A stretch of DNA of 64,000 bases from Mesonia algae (GTDB lineage: Bacteria > Bacteroidota > Bacteroidia > Flavobacteriales > Flavobacteriaceae), in contig NZ_QKYV01000001.1 of assembly GCF_003253545.1 (NCBI RefSeq), positions 330,574-394,573 of the forward strand, given 5' to 3'. The notes under the pieces were generated by a model. That model was given only the letters and a program-made list of their open reading frames with translations, made no database searches and was not told where the DNA came from. Shown in pieces: positions 45,788 through 53,685 of the stretch (positions within the stretch are counted from its first letter, which is position 1; every line of letters begins with the position of its first letter). The position numbers and the translations under genes were made by a program.

Positions 45788-46327
45788 ATGAAAAATTTAT
45801 ATGCCGTTGCTTTTCTTTTCCTTATCGGAATTAATATGAAAGCACAAGAATCAGATTTCCCTAAAAATGAAGCAAAACTAAATATTGCTAATACCATTGC
45901 CATTGCATCGGTAGAAGTTGGTTATGAAAGGTTTATTGGTTTTAATCAATCTGTAGACGTAGAGTTTTTAATTAACGACCGCATCAACTATCATAGCGAA
46001 AAAGGGTCACGTAAATTTAATACCAACAGTATTAAATTAGGGTACAATTATTATTTCGGGAAAGAAAATGCAGGTTCTGGTATTTACGCCAATCCTTTTG
46101 TAAAATACCGTTTTGGAGATTTTGAGCAAGAAGTAAATAACGTAATGGTAGAAACTGATATGAATGCCTTTATGGTTGGACTAGGCGCTGGTTATAAATG
46201 GAATTTTGGAGATAAATTTGTATTAGGACCTTATGTTTCTATTGCTCGAAACTTTAGTGATGAAGTAAAAGAGCGTTTTTCGGCTATTGAGTTTCACGGT
46301 GGTTTTAGTGTAGGGTATAGATTCTAA
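45788..46327 (+). CDS. Small outer-membrane beta-barrel protein
   Basis: The 179-residue product has a signal peptide (NMKAQ, about residue 19) and alternating strand patterns, including GYERFIGFNQSVDVEFLI, SIKLGYNYYFGK, GLGAGYKWNFGDK, ending in HGGFSVGYRF with the C-terminal Phe of outer-membrane barrels. It resembles DUF3575-like porin-type proteins. It has its own promoter and is followed by a hairpin. Confidence 0.75.
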   Translation: MKNLYAVAFLFLIGINMKAQESDFPKNEAKLNIANTIAIASVEVGYERFIGFNQSVDVEFLINDRINYHSEKGSRKFNTNSIKLGYNYYFGKENAGSGIYANPFVKYRFGDFEQEVNNVMVETDMNAFMVGLGAGYKWNFGDKFVLGPYVSIARNFSDEVKERFSAIEFHGGFSVGYRF

Positions 46328-46342
46328 AAATATTCATTGTAC

Positions 46343-46376
46343 AAACTCCCTAGTTCGTCCCATAAATTAGGGAGTT
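46343..46376 (+). terminator. Hairpin after the barrel protein gene
   Basis: AACTCCCTA and TAGGGAGTT pair across a 15-nt loop, but only a weak T-rich tail (AAATTTATTG) follows. It is likely a weak terminator or an mRNA-stabilising stem. Confidence 0.55.
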
Positions 46377-46409
46377 AAATTTATTGCTGTTTTTAAAAGA
46401 GGTTGTCTT

Positions 46410-46432
46410 ATTAGTTTTATACTGAAACTAAT
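46410..46432 (+). promoter_or_regulatory. Inverted repeat in front of the TraB-like/LytTR cassette
   Basis: ATTAGTTT and AAACTAAT form an 8-bp perfect inverted repeat with spacer TATACTG, ending 12 nt before the ATG at 46445. It is a candidate operator for the cassette's own regulator. Confidence 0.45.
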
Positions 46433-46444
46433 ACCTATCAATCC

Positions 46445-47311
46445 ATGAAAAACTGTATAATTCCAATTCTTTTTATACTGAGCGTTTCCCGGTTATTTGC
46501 TCAGTCTCCATTTAAAAACCCAGATGATTTTCTTCAGTTAAATGAAAAAGTTCCAAAAGTCTTATTGGTTGGGAGCTTTCATTTTAATTATCCCGGGTTA
46601 GATGCTCACAAAGCCAGCGAAGATGAAAAAATAAACATCTATGCAGAAAAAAGGCAAAAAGAACTTCAAGAACTCCTAGACTACCTAAGTAAGTTTAAGC
46701 CCACCAAAATTATAGTTGAAGCTGGAGCGAACACAGGTTATCTTTTTAAAAATTACGAACATTATAAAAAAGGAACTGAAAAATTGTACGCTAATGAAAG
46801 TAGCCAAATAGGTATGCGTTTGGTTGAACGTTTTCAGTTAGACACTATTTATGGAGTAGATTCCCCTTCTTTACTTTATAAGCTTTCTTCAGGAAAAGAC
46901 AGTTTAGCTTCTAAAACTTACATCGATAAAATTACCAAAAGACATTATTTTGGCGGTGATGACGAAATAAATAAACGTTACTCTAATTTTTATCATTACA
47001 AAGACAAACTTACGGTTAGCCAAACTCTTTTAGAAACCTTCACTTATATGAATTCTGATAAAGTATTGGATCGTGGTTTTGGAGCTTACATTTCTGGCGG
47101 TCAATTTACTTCTAAAGAGATGGAAGGTCCAGATGCTCTTTCTATGTTTTGGCTGAACAGAAATTTGAGAATTTACAGAAAAATACAACAAATAGGATAT
47201 ACCGAAAACGATCGAATTTTAGTACTGTTTGGTGCAGGACATATCTCCATACTTAAATGGTTGTTTGAATGTTCTCCAGAGTTCGAATTGGTAAAGTTTA
47301 ATTCGCTATAA
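46445..47311 (+). CDS. DUF5694 TraB/Tiki-like exported protein 1
   Basis: The 288-residue protein has a signal peptide (FAQ, about residue 20) and two GxxH motifs, GSFH at residues 43-46 and GAGHI near residue 267, plus a conserved Glu in IIVEAGA. This is the pattern of the TraB/GumN/Tiki superfamily, where the histidines and acidic residues bind metal in a protease-like or hydrolase fold. The gene is the first of four tightly packed genes, followed by a second such protein after 3 bp. Confidence 0.8.
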   Translation: MKNCIIPILFILSVSRLFAQSPFKNPDDFLQLNEKVPKVLLVGSFHFNYPGLDAHKASEDEKINIYAEKRQKELQELLDYLSKFKPTKIIVEAGANTGYLFKNYEHYKKGTEKLYANESSQIGMRLVERFQLDTIYGVDSPSLLYKLSSGKDSLASKTYIDKITKRHYFGGDDEINKRYSNFYHYKDKLTVSQTLLETFTYMNSDKVLDRGFGAYISGGQFTSKEMEGPDALSMFWLNRNLRIYRKIQQIGYTENDRILVLFGAGHISILKWLFECSPEFELVKFNSL

Positions 47312-47314
47312 ATT

Positions 47315-48253
47315 ATGAGAAAGTATATTTTCTTGTTTTGGGCAATTATATTAACCCAAAACATAACCGCTCAAGAGAAAGAGGTTTTACTCATCGGTAC
47401 AATGCACACAGTTCCAAAAATTGTAAAAAACAGCTATAAACCTTTACTAAAAAGAGCCTTAAAATACAATCCGGAAGCTATTTATGTAGAAACTCCTCGC
47501 GCCAATGATACCATTAGCTGGGAATATCTAAAAGATGGGTGGTCTAAGAATTATAAGAAGTTTTACTTTTTAGCCGATTCTCTTCAGCAACATTTCAACT
47601 TTAGCTCAAAACAACTCAATTTTTTGTTGAAGAAAGATTTCAGTAAATTGTCTCATCAAGATTTAGATGTAATTATCAATTCTTTTGGTTATTTAAGAGA
47701 TTATGCTAATTACGATTTTTACAGATATATTCAGAAATATGGTGTAGAAGGTTCTGCAAAACCAACACAACACGAAGATGGAGATTTAACGGCTAAATTA
47801 GCCATTCAGTTAAACATTAAACGTTTAATGGCTATGGATGACCAACAAACCAATAAAGAATATCATGATGCTTGGCAAAAGTGTGCTGAAGATGGAAGTA
47901 AAAATGGAGACAATAAAATAAACCAAAAACTTAACAAAAAAGATTATAATAGTGCTATTATTCCCGCACTTTTTAGAGGGTTAGGAATGCACGTAAACAA
48001 ACGAAAATCTTTAGAACGCTTAGATCAACTAGCTTCTTTCTCCTATGTTAAATACAAGACCAAAAGTTGCTTATTAGGCACCAAATATTGGAACCAAAGA
48101 AATGAACGGATGTCACAAAACGTAGGCAAACAAATATTAGCAAATCAAGCAAGAAAAAGTATCGTTATTGTGGGCGCAGCACATATAATTAGACTTGAAA
48201 AGGAGTTGAAAGAGAAGTTCCCAAGTATTAAAGTTAAATTACTAAATGAATAA
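47315..48253 (+). CDS. DUF5694 TraB/Tiki-like exported protein 2
   Basis: The 312-residue protein has a signal peptide (ITAQ, about residue 20) and the same two GxxH motifs, GTMH at residues 28-31 and GAAHI near residue 290, with a Glu in YVETPRAND. It is similar in layout to the preceding protein but not a recent duplicate. Its end overlaps the histidine kinase start by 8 bp (ATGAATAA), so translation is probably coupled. Confidence 0.8.
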   Translation: MRKYIFLFWAIILTQNITAQEKEVLLIGTMHTVPKIVKNSYKPLLKRALKYNPEAIYVETPRANDTISWEYLKDGWSKNYKKFYFLADSLQQHFNFSSKQLNFLLKKDFSKLSHQDLDVIINSFGYLRDYANYDFYRYIQKYGVEGSAKPTQHEDGDLTAKLAIQLNIKRLMAMDDQQTNKEYHDAWQKCAEDGSKNGDNKINQKLNKKDYNSAIIPALFRGLGMHVNKRKSLERLDQLASFSYVKYKTKSCLLGTKYWNQRNERMSQNVGKQILANQARKSIVIVGAAHIIRLEKELKEKFPSIKVKLLNE

Positions 48254-49274
48254 GAAACAAGAAATTCGCTATCACATTATCTTTTGGATACTTTTTCTTT
48301 TAATGGAAGTATTTTCTGATATCGTTTTTAAAAATGCGATAGAGAACCCAAATGAATATCTCTTACATAACCTGGAGTTTCTTGTTTTACAAATGGGCAT
48401 TTTCTATTTCGTTTATCTTAAGATTGCTCCTGTAACTATTCCTGCTAAAAAGTGGACTTATTTAGTTTCAGCCTTAATTTTATGTATTCTATTATTTGCA
48501 GGCCTGCGATATGTATTAGAAGAAATCGTTTTATATAAAATCACGGGATTTCATAATTACTATCCTAACTCTCTTCGGCCTCTCTTTTATATTTTCGATA
48601 ATTCTTATTATGCTTTTAGAATTATCTTACTCAGTCTTGTTTTCTATTTTGTAAAACATCAATTAAAGGTCAACCAGCAATACAATGAATTAAAATTAGA
48701 AAAGAAACAAGCAGAATTACAAGTGTTAAAATCGCAATTGAGTCCGCATTTTTTATTTAACACCCTCAACAGTTTTTATGCAGATGCCCTCGATGTGAAC
48801 TCCAAACTTAGTGATGATATTTTAAAACTTTCAGAAATGCTGCGGTATGTCACTTATCAAAATGAAGAATTTGTTTTACTGAAAGATGAACTCAATTTCT
48901 TGAATAATTATATTATTCTTTTTAAAAGAAGATTTGAAGAAGGTCTATTTATAAAAAATTCTTACCCTGAATTTACAAAACCTTATAAAGTACCCACCTT
49001 ACTTTTAATTCATTTTGTTGAAAATGCTTTTAAACATGGAGTTTTAAATGATGCTAAAAACCCTATTCAACTTCACATTGAAATTGTAAAAGAACAACTT
49101 GTTTTTAAAATTGAGAATGCATTTAAACCTCAAGATAATTATGACGAAAATGGGATTGGATATAAGAATATTACACAACGTTTACAGTTAATGTTTGGAA
49201 AGAATTATCAACTTAAACATTTTCAAAAAGAAAATAAGTATTTTGTAGAACTACAACTCCCTTTAAAAAAATAA
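48246..49274 (+). CDS. LytS-type sensor histidine kinase
   Basis: The 342-residue kinase has four membrane spans (about 9-25, 43-60, 72-90 and 122-138), a coiled stretch (140-165), and the His_kinase motif SQLSPHFLFNTLNSFYA with the phosphoacceptor His168. A short ATP-binding domain follows (HFVENAFKHGVLND with its N-box Asn, GIGYKNITQRL). These kinases pair with LytTR regulators, and the response regulator gene begins one base after its stop. The stimulus is unknown; the kinase has no large extracytoplasmic domain. Confidence 0.93.
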   Translation: MNKKQEIRYHIIFWILFLLMEVFSDIVFKNAIENPNEYLLHNLEFLVLQMGIFYFVYLKIAPVTIPAKKWTYLVSALILCILLFAGLRYVLEEIVLYKITGFHNYYPNSLRPLFYIFDNSYYAFRIILLSLVFYFVKHQLKVNQQYNELKLEKKQAELQVLKSQLSPHFLFNTLNSFYADALDVNSKLSDDILKLSEMLRYVTYQNEEFVLLKDELNFLNNYIILFKRRFEEGLFIKNSYPEFTKPYKVPTLLLIHFVENAFKHGVLNDAKNPIQLHIEIVKEQLVFKIENAFKPQDNYDENGIGYKNITQRLQLMFGKNYQLKHFQKENKYFVELQLPLKK

Positions 49275-49275
49275 A

Positions 49276-49992
49276 ATGTCAAATCTCTTTACGTGCATAA
49301 TTGTAGATGACGAACCCCCTGCAATTCGGGTTATAGAAAAATTCATAAGTCAATTGAAAGGTTTAGAGCTTATAGCTTCTTCTTCTAATGCACTTGAGGG
49401 GTTGGAGCTTATTCAGCAAAAACAACCCGATATTGTTTTCTTAGATATACAAATGCCAGATTTAACGGGAATTCAACTATCAAAATTGATAGATCCAAAC
49501 GTAAATATTATTTTCACGACCGCTTATTCTCAATTTGCTGTAGAAGGTTTTGAGCTAAATGCTGTAGATTATCTTTTAAAACCTATTGCTTTCCCTAGGT
49601 TTATTGAAGCTGTTGAGAAGGTAAAAAAGAAGAAAACTTCAGTAAAAGAAACTTCAAACCTCCACAATGAAGAGTATTTCTTTGTAAAAACAGATGGGAA
49701 AAATAAATTCCGTAAAGTAAAATTATCTGACATTCTCTTTGCCGAAAGTATTAAAAATTACGTCATCATACATACTGAGGTTGAGCAGTTAGTCACCTAC
49801 AACACCTTAAAAAACATTCAAGAAAGTTTACCAAAATCTAAGTTTATTAAAATTCATAAATCGTATATCGTAGCTTTAGATAAAGTTGAAAAAACCGATA
49901 ATTATGAGGTATGGATAAACGGAAAAGACCTCCCGTTAGGGGACACTTACAGAAGTGAATTTTTCAAAAGAATACACGATAAAAAACTATAA
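49276..49992 (+). CDS. LytTR family response regulator
   Basis: The 238-residue regulator has an N-terminal receiver with acidic pocket VDDEPP (Asp11, Asp12) and phosphoacceptor Asp57 in VFLDIQMPD, and Lys102 region in YLLKPI. The C-terminal LytTR DNA-binding domain spans about residues 130-238 (FVKTDGKNKFRKVKLSDILFAES..KSKFIKIHKSYIV). It follows the kinase by one base. Its targets may include the cassette's own promoter. Confidence 0.94.
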   Translation: MSNLFTCIIVDDEPPAIRVIEKFISQLKGLELIASSSNALEGLELIQQKQPDIVFLDIQMPDLTGIQLSKLIDPNVNIIFTTAYSQFAVEGFELNAVDYLLKPIAFPRFIEAVEKVKKKKTSVKETSNLHNEEYFFVKTDGKNKFRKVKLSDILFAESIKNYVIIHTEVEQLVTYNTLKNIQESLPKSKFIKIHKSYIVALDKVEKTDNYEVWINGKDLPLGDTYRSEFFKRIHDKKL

Positions 49993-50090
49993 GCTCAACT
50001 TTACTTCTTCTACCCAAATTGCTTTGCGGTGATTTAATTTTAACTTATAAAAACCAACTTTAAACCGTTGGGTTTTGTATTTTTATAAAT

Positions 50091-50687
50091 ATGAAACTCT
50101 TTCAGTTATTAATTCTATTTGTTATTTGTTTTGCGTGCAAAGCACAAAACCCTATTATAAATATAGAAGATGATGATGGTTCTGAAATAACCAATGCCTA
50201 TTATAAAGATAACAATAACCTTCTTGACCCATTTGTGGGAACTTGGGTGTTTGATAATGGCACCCAATACTTAAAGATAGTTTTTGAAAAAAAGACGATG
50301 GTCGATGCGGGGGATTATTATGAAGATTTATTGATAGGCGAATTTCAATATAAAGAAAATGGTATAGAACTTACCAATACTTTAGATAAGCTTACCGATC
50401 CATTTCTACCATACGTTTATCACCACAGTATTGATGGTAATTATATAAATACTTACCAACACACTCCTTTTAACGATTATACCTCAGATGTTTTTAGAAT
50501 AGAATTGATTATGTGTGAACCTAATGGTTGTTCTAGTAACTTAGATGTAAGAACAGCAACCATAAATGGGCAACAAGCCATTCAAATATTTAAACGTGGT
50601 GGTATTATAACTGTAGAACGTGGTGATCCACCACTACCAGAGGCTATTATTCCTGGAGGTTTTTATTATCTCATAAAACAACACTAA
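50091..50687 (+). CDS. DUF6705 family exported protein
   Basis: The 198-residue product has a signal peptide ending around FACKAQ (Cys16 could be a lipobox, or SPI cleavage could follow Gln19). The mature part is beta-rich and contains VGTWVFDNGTQYLKIVFEK near residues 50-70, typical of DUF6705, and CEPNGCSSN with two cysteines. The function is unknown. It stands alone between the LytTR regulator and the convergent aldehyde dehydrogenase gene. Confidence 0.78.
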   Translation: MKLFQLLILFVICFACKAQNPIINIEDDDGSEITNAYYKDNNNLLDPFVGTWVFDNGTQYLKIVFEKKTMVDAGDYYEDLLIGEFQYKENGIELTNTLDKLTDPFLPYVYHHSIDGNYINTYQHTPFNDYTSDVFRIELIMCEPNGCSSNLDVRTATINGQQAIQIFKRGGIITVERGDPPLPEAIIPGGFYYLIKQH

Positions 50688-50701
50688 TATTTATTTAAAA
50701 C

Positions 50702-50737
50702 AAAAACGCCCTCACTATTTAAAGCGAGGGCGTTTTT
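50702..50737. terminator. Bidirectional terminator
   Basis: AAAAACGCCCTC and GAGGGCGTTTTT form a perfect 12-bp stem with a 12-nt loop between the DUF6705 gene and the convergent dehydrogenase gene. Confidence 0.9.
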
Positions 50738-50765
50738 AATATGATAAATTCTAATTCCTAGAATC

Positions 50766-52319
50766 TTATAAATCAAATTTAATTCCTTGTGCCAATGGCA
50801 ACTCTGTAGTATAGTTAATCGTGTTGGTTTGCCTACGCATATAAACTTTCCAAGCATCACTACCAGATTCTCTACCTCCTCCGGTTTCTTTTTCACCACC
50901 AAAAGCACCACCAATCTCAGCTCCAGAAGTTCCAATATTTACATTCGCAATTCCGCAGTCAGATCCTTCTACAGAAAGGAAACGTTCTGCTTCACGCAAA
51001 TTATTAGTCATAATTGCAGAAGAAAGTCCTTGGCGTACTCCGTTTTGTAATTCTAATGCATCAGCCACATCGCCTTTGTACTTCATAATGTAAAGTACTG
51101 GAGCAAATGTTTCGTGTTGTACAATTTCAAAGTGATTTTCCGCTTCAGCGATAGCAGGTTTTACGTAGCATCCGCTTTCGTAACCTTCTCCTTCTAATAC
51201 ACCACCTTCAACTAAAATTTTACCACCTTCTTGAACAACTTTGTCAAGTGCATTTTGGTAATTTTTTACTGAATCTTTATCAATTAATGGACCAACGTGA
51301 TTGCTCTCATCTAATGGGTTTCCGATTTTTATTTGCTTATAAGCGTCCACGACAGCGTCTTTTACTTTATCGTATATATCTTCGTGAACAATTAAACGAC
51401 GTGTAGAAGTACAACGTTGTCCACAAGTTCCTACCGCTCCAAAAACAGCTCCGATTACGGTATTTTTAATATTAGCATCTGGGGTTACGATAATCGCATT
51501 GTTTCCGCCAAGCTCTAATAAAGTTTTCCCTAAACGTCCTGCTACTTCTTTCGCTACGATTTTCCCCATTCGGGTAGAACCTGTTGCAGAAATTAAAGGT
51601 ACGCGCTCATCTTTGGTCATCATTTCACCTACCGTATAATCTCCTGTAATTAAACAAGAAATTCCTTCTGGAACTCCGTTTTCAGAAAATACACGTGCTG
51701 CGATATTTTGACAAGCTACAGAAGTTAATGGAGTTTTCTCTGAACCTTTCCAAATACAAGCATCTCCACAAACCCAAGCTAAAGCAGTATTCCAAGACCA
51801 AACAGCAACTGGAAAGTTAAATGCAGAAATTACTCCTACTACCCCTAATGGATGGTATTGTTCGTACATTCTATGTCCTGGACGCTCTGAATGCATCGTT
51901 AAACCGTGTAACTGACGAGAAAGACCTACAGCAAAATCGCAGATATCGATCATTTCTTGTACTTCACCCAAACCTTCTTGGTAAGATTTACCCATTTCAT
52001 AAGAAACCAATTTCCCTAAAGGTTCTTTTAAACGACGTAGTTCATCGTTAAATTTTCTAACAATTTCACCACGTTGTGGAGCCGGCATCGTTCTCCATTC
52101 TTTAAAAGCTTTTTCTGCAGTAGTGATTACTTTTTCATAATCTTCTTTAGTAGTCGCTTTTACTTTACCGATTAACGCTCCATCTACTGGAGAGTAAGAT
52201 TCGATGATTTCTCCATTAGAAAAAAAATCTTTTCCCGTAGAAGTACCGTTATTTATATCTTGTAAGCCTAATTCTTTTAGGGCTTTATCTATTCCAAATT
52301 CTTTAGCAATCTGACTCAT
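50766..52319 (-). CDS. Aldehyde dehydrogenase, ALDH7 type
   Basis: The 517-residue enzyme carries all catalytic residues of aldehyde dehydrogenases: Asn168 (FNFP), Glu269 (LELGGNN) and Cys303 (CGQRCTST). The order and the C-terminal GGAFGGEKETGGGRESGSDAWKVYMRRQTNTINY match the ALDH7 (alpha-aminoadipic semialdehyde dehydrogenase, antiquitin/AmaB) group. Its role in lysine catabolism is by family. It lies 60 bp downstream of the 3-hydroxyanthranilate dioxygenase gene, with its own promoter box between them; ALDH8-type aminomuconate semialdehyde dehydrogenases are different enzymes. Confidence 0.92.
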   Translation of the reverse strand: MSQIAKEFGIDKALKELGLQDINNGTSTGKDFFSNGEIIESYSPVDGALIGKVKATTKEDYEKVITTAEKAFKEWRTMPAPQRGEIVRKFNDELRRLKEPLGKLVSYEMGKSYQEGLGEVQEMIDICDFAVGLSRQLHGLTMHSERPGHRMYEQYHPLGVVGVISAFNFPVAVWSWNTALAWVCGDACIWKGSEKTPLTSVACQNIAARVFSENGVPEGISCLITGDYTVGEMMTKDERVPLISATGSTRMGKIVAKEVAGRLGKTLLELGGNNAIIVTPDANIKNTVIGAVFGAVGTCGQRCTSTRRLIVHEDIYDKVKDAVVDAYKQIKIGNPLDESNHVGPLIDKDSVKNYQNALDKVVQEGGKILVEGGVLEGEGYESGCYVKPAIAEAENHFEIVQHETFAPVLYIMKYKGDVADALELQNGVRQGLSSAIMTNNLREAERFLSVEGSDCGIANVNIGTSGAEIGGAFGGEKETGGGRESGSDAWKVYMRRQTNTINYTTELPLAQGIKFDL

Positions 52320-52357
52320 TAATGTGATAATTTTATTATTAATTAATTGATTCTTCG

Positions 52358-52365
52358 CAAAAATA
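52358..52365 (-). promoter_or_regulatory. Candidate -7 box for the aldehyde dehydrogenase gene
   Basis: The minus strand reads TATTTTTG between the stop of the dioxygenase gene and the dehydrogenase ATG (38 nt upstream). Confidence 0.55.
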
Positions 52366-52379
52366 ACAAAAATGAAGCA

Positions 52380-52922
52380 TTAATCCTCGTCTGCGACGAA
52401 ACGTTTATCTACATCCATCACCGTACCACAATTATTGCAGGTTCTTAATTCTTTACTTCCGTAGAAATGCTTAAAATGTTTAAGAAAATCTACCTCTATA
52501 TCTTCTAGCGGAAAATACACTTCATATAACTTATGATTGCAGTTGTCACAAAACCAAAGTAATCCATCTTTGCCTGGTAACTCTTTTCGTTTTCTTTCTA
52601 TTACTAAACCAATAGAGTTCTCTCCTCTTGCAGGCGAATGAGGAACTTTTGCTGGGTGTAAATACATATCCCCTGGTCCCAACTTCATGGTTTTCTTTTC
52701 TCCGTTTTCCTGAATGTGTACTTCTATATTCCCCTCTAATTGGTAAAACAATTCTTCGGTTTCATTATAATGATAATCTTTTCTTGCATTGGGTCCTGCC
52801 ACGATCATCACAATATAATCACCCGCATCTTTATACAAATTTTTATTACCTACCGGAGGTTTTAAAGTATCTCTATTTTCTTCAATCCACTTATTTAAAT
52901 TAAAAGGTTTCTGAATTCCCAT
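52380..52922 (-). CDS. 3-hydroxyanthranilate 3,4-dioxygenase
   Basis: This cupin enzyme opens the ring of 3-hydroxyanthranilate in tryptophan (kynurenine) breakdown. In its 180 residues the iron ligands His51, Glu57 and His95 and a rubredoxin-like second metal site, Cys125, Cys128, Cys162 and Cys165, sit at the same positions as in characterised bacterial enzymes. The product is 2-amino-3-carboxymuconate semialdehyde. Other kynurenine-pathway genes are not in the window. Confidence 0.95.
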   Translation of the reverse strand: MGIQKPFNLNKWIEENRDTLKPPVGNKNLYKDAGDYIVMIVAGPNARKDYHYNETEELFYQLEGNIEVHIQENGEKKTMKLGPGDMYLHPAKVPHSPARGENSIGLVIERKRKELPGKDGLLWFCDNCNHKLYEVYFPLEDIEVDFLKHFKHFYGSKELRTCNNCGTVMDVDKRFVADED

Positions 52923-52993
52923 AGTTAATTTTTTATTCTATTTAGTAAACACAGTGTTTTTAGTTTTCCTAAAATTACTTAATTATTCATAAA

Positions 52994-53578
52994 GTGGAAA
53001 GATTTATACTCCTAATCGTATTGATTCTCATTTTTACTTGTAAAGAGTATAGAAGCTCGCTTAACGCGGAAAGAAATACTGCCGAAATTAAAAATAAAAA
53101 AGTAGCCAACTACAGTATCGCTATTCACGGCGGCGCAAGTTATATTAAAAAAGAAATCATTAGCAACAGCTTAGAAAAAGTATATCATGATAAATTAAAA
53201 GAATCCACTACCAAAAGAAATGAAATTTTAAAAAATGGAGGTTTTGCAATAGAAACGGTAAAACAAACCCTAAATCTAATGGAAGATTCCCCTTTATTTA
53301 ATTCTGGCAAAGTAGCATCATTCTTCCATACAGAAAAACCCGAATTAGATGATTTAATAAAATAGAATAGAATACAAAGAATTGAGCTGAAAATAATTGA
53401 GTTTACATGAAGCTGTGAAAAAAGTATTCTATGAGAAACAGCTCACCTAAGAGTAAATGCAGGTATTATTGCTGTCGATTATTTAAATAATTTCGTGAGT
53501 GAGTCTAACACAACTGGAATGTTTAGAGCTAGCTATATTAGTAACAAATTAATTACTGAGATTTTTGAAGAAAAATAA
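52994..53578 (+). pseudogene. Isoaspartyl peptidase/L-asparaginase remnant with internal deletion
   Basis: The first 123 codons (52994-53365, open to a stop) encode a lipoprotein-like start (Cys16) and the N-terminal part of a threonine-type asparaginase: SIAIHGGAS, NGGFAIETVKQTLNLMEDSPLFNSGK, and ELDDLIK. A second segment in another frame (53397-53450) reads LSLHEAVKKVFYEKQLT, and a third, back in the first frame (53453-53578), reads NAGIIAVDYLNN and NTTGMFRASYISNK, which are parts of the C-terminal beta subunit. The middle, about 150 residues or more with the catalytic Thr (GTVG), is missing, so it cannot be active. Confidence 0.78.
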
Positions 53579-53626
53579 AGATCACATTTGTTATTTAAAC
53601 TTTATTTAACAGCAAATTAACTTCGC

Positions 53627-53650
53627 TTAGTTCGGTTTGTTCCGAACTAA
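53627..53650 (+). promoter_or_regulatory. Operator of the GbsR/MarR-RND operon
   Basis: TTAGTTCGG and CCGAACTAA form a perfect 9-bp inverted repeat with a 6-nt spacer TTTGTT. It lies just before the -7 box and spans the -33 region of the operon, so a dimeric regulator bound here would block RNA polymerase. Confidence 0.7.
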
Positions 53651-53654
53651 TATA

Positions 53655-53662
53655 TATTTTTG
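53655..53662 (+). promoter_or_regulatory. -7 promoter box of the GbsR/MarR-RND operon
   Basis: TATTTTTG lies 23 nt before the ATG at 53686 and 4 bp after the inverted repeat. TTTG within the repeat's spacer (53636-53639) is 15 bp upstream, somewhat closer than typical. Confidence 0.6.
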
Positions 53663-53685
53663 CGTCATTATTTATTTACTCAATT

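Noticed and set aside
50766-52319. Aminomuconate semialdehyde dehydrogenase (ALDH8), suggested by the neighbouring dioxygenase
   Set aside because: Sequence motifs and the C-terminus match ALDH7 better; neighbourhood alone is not enough.
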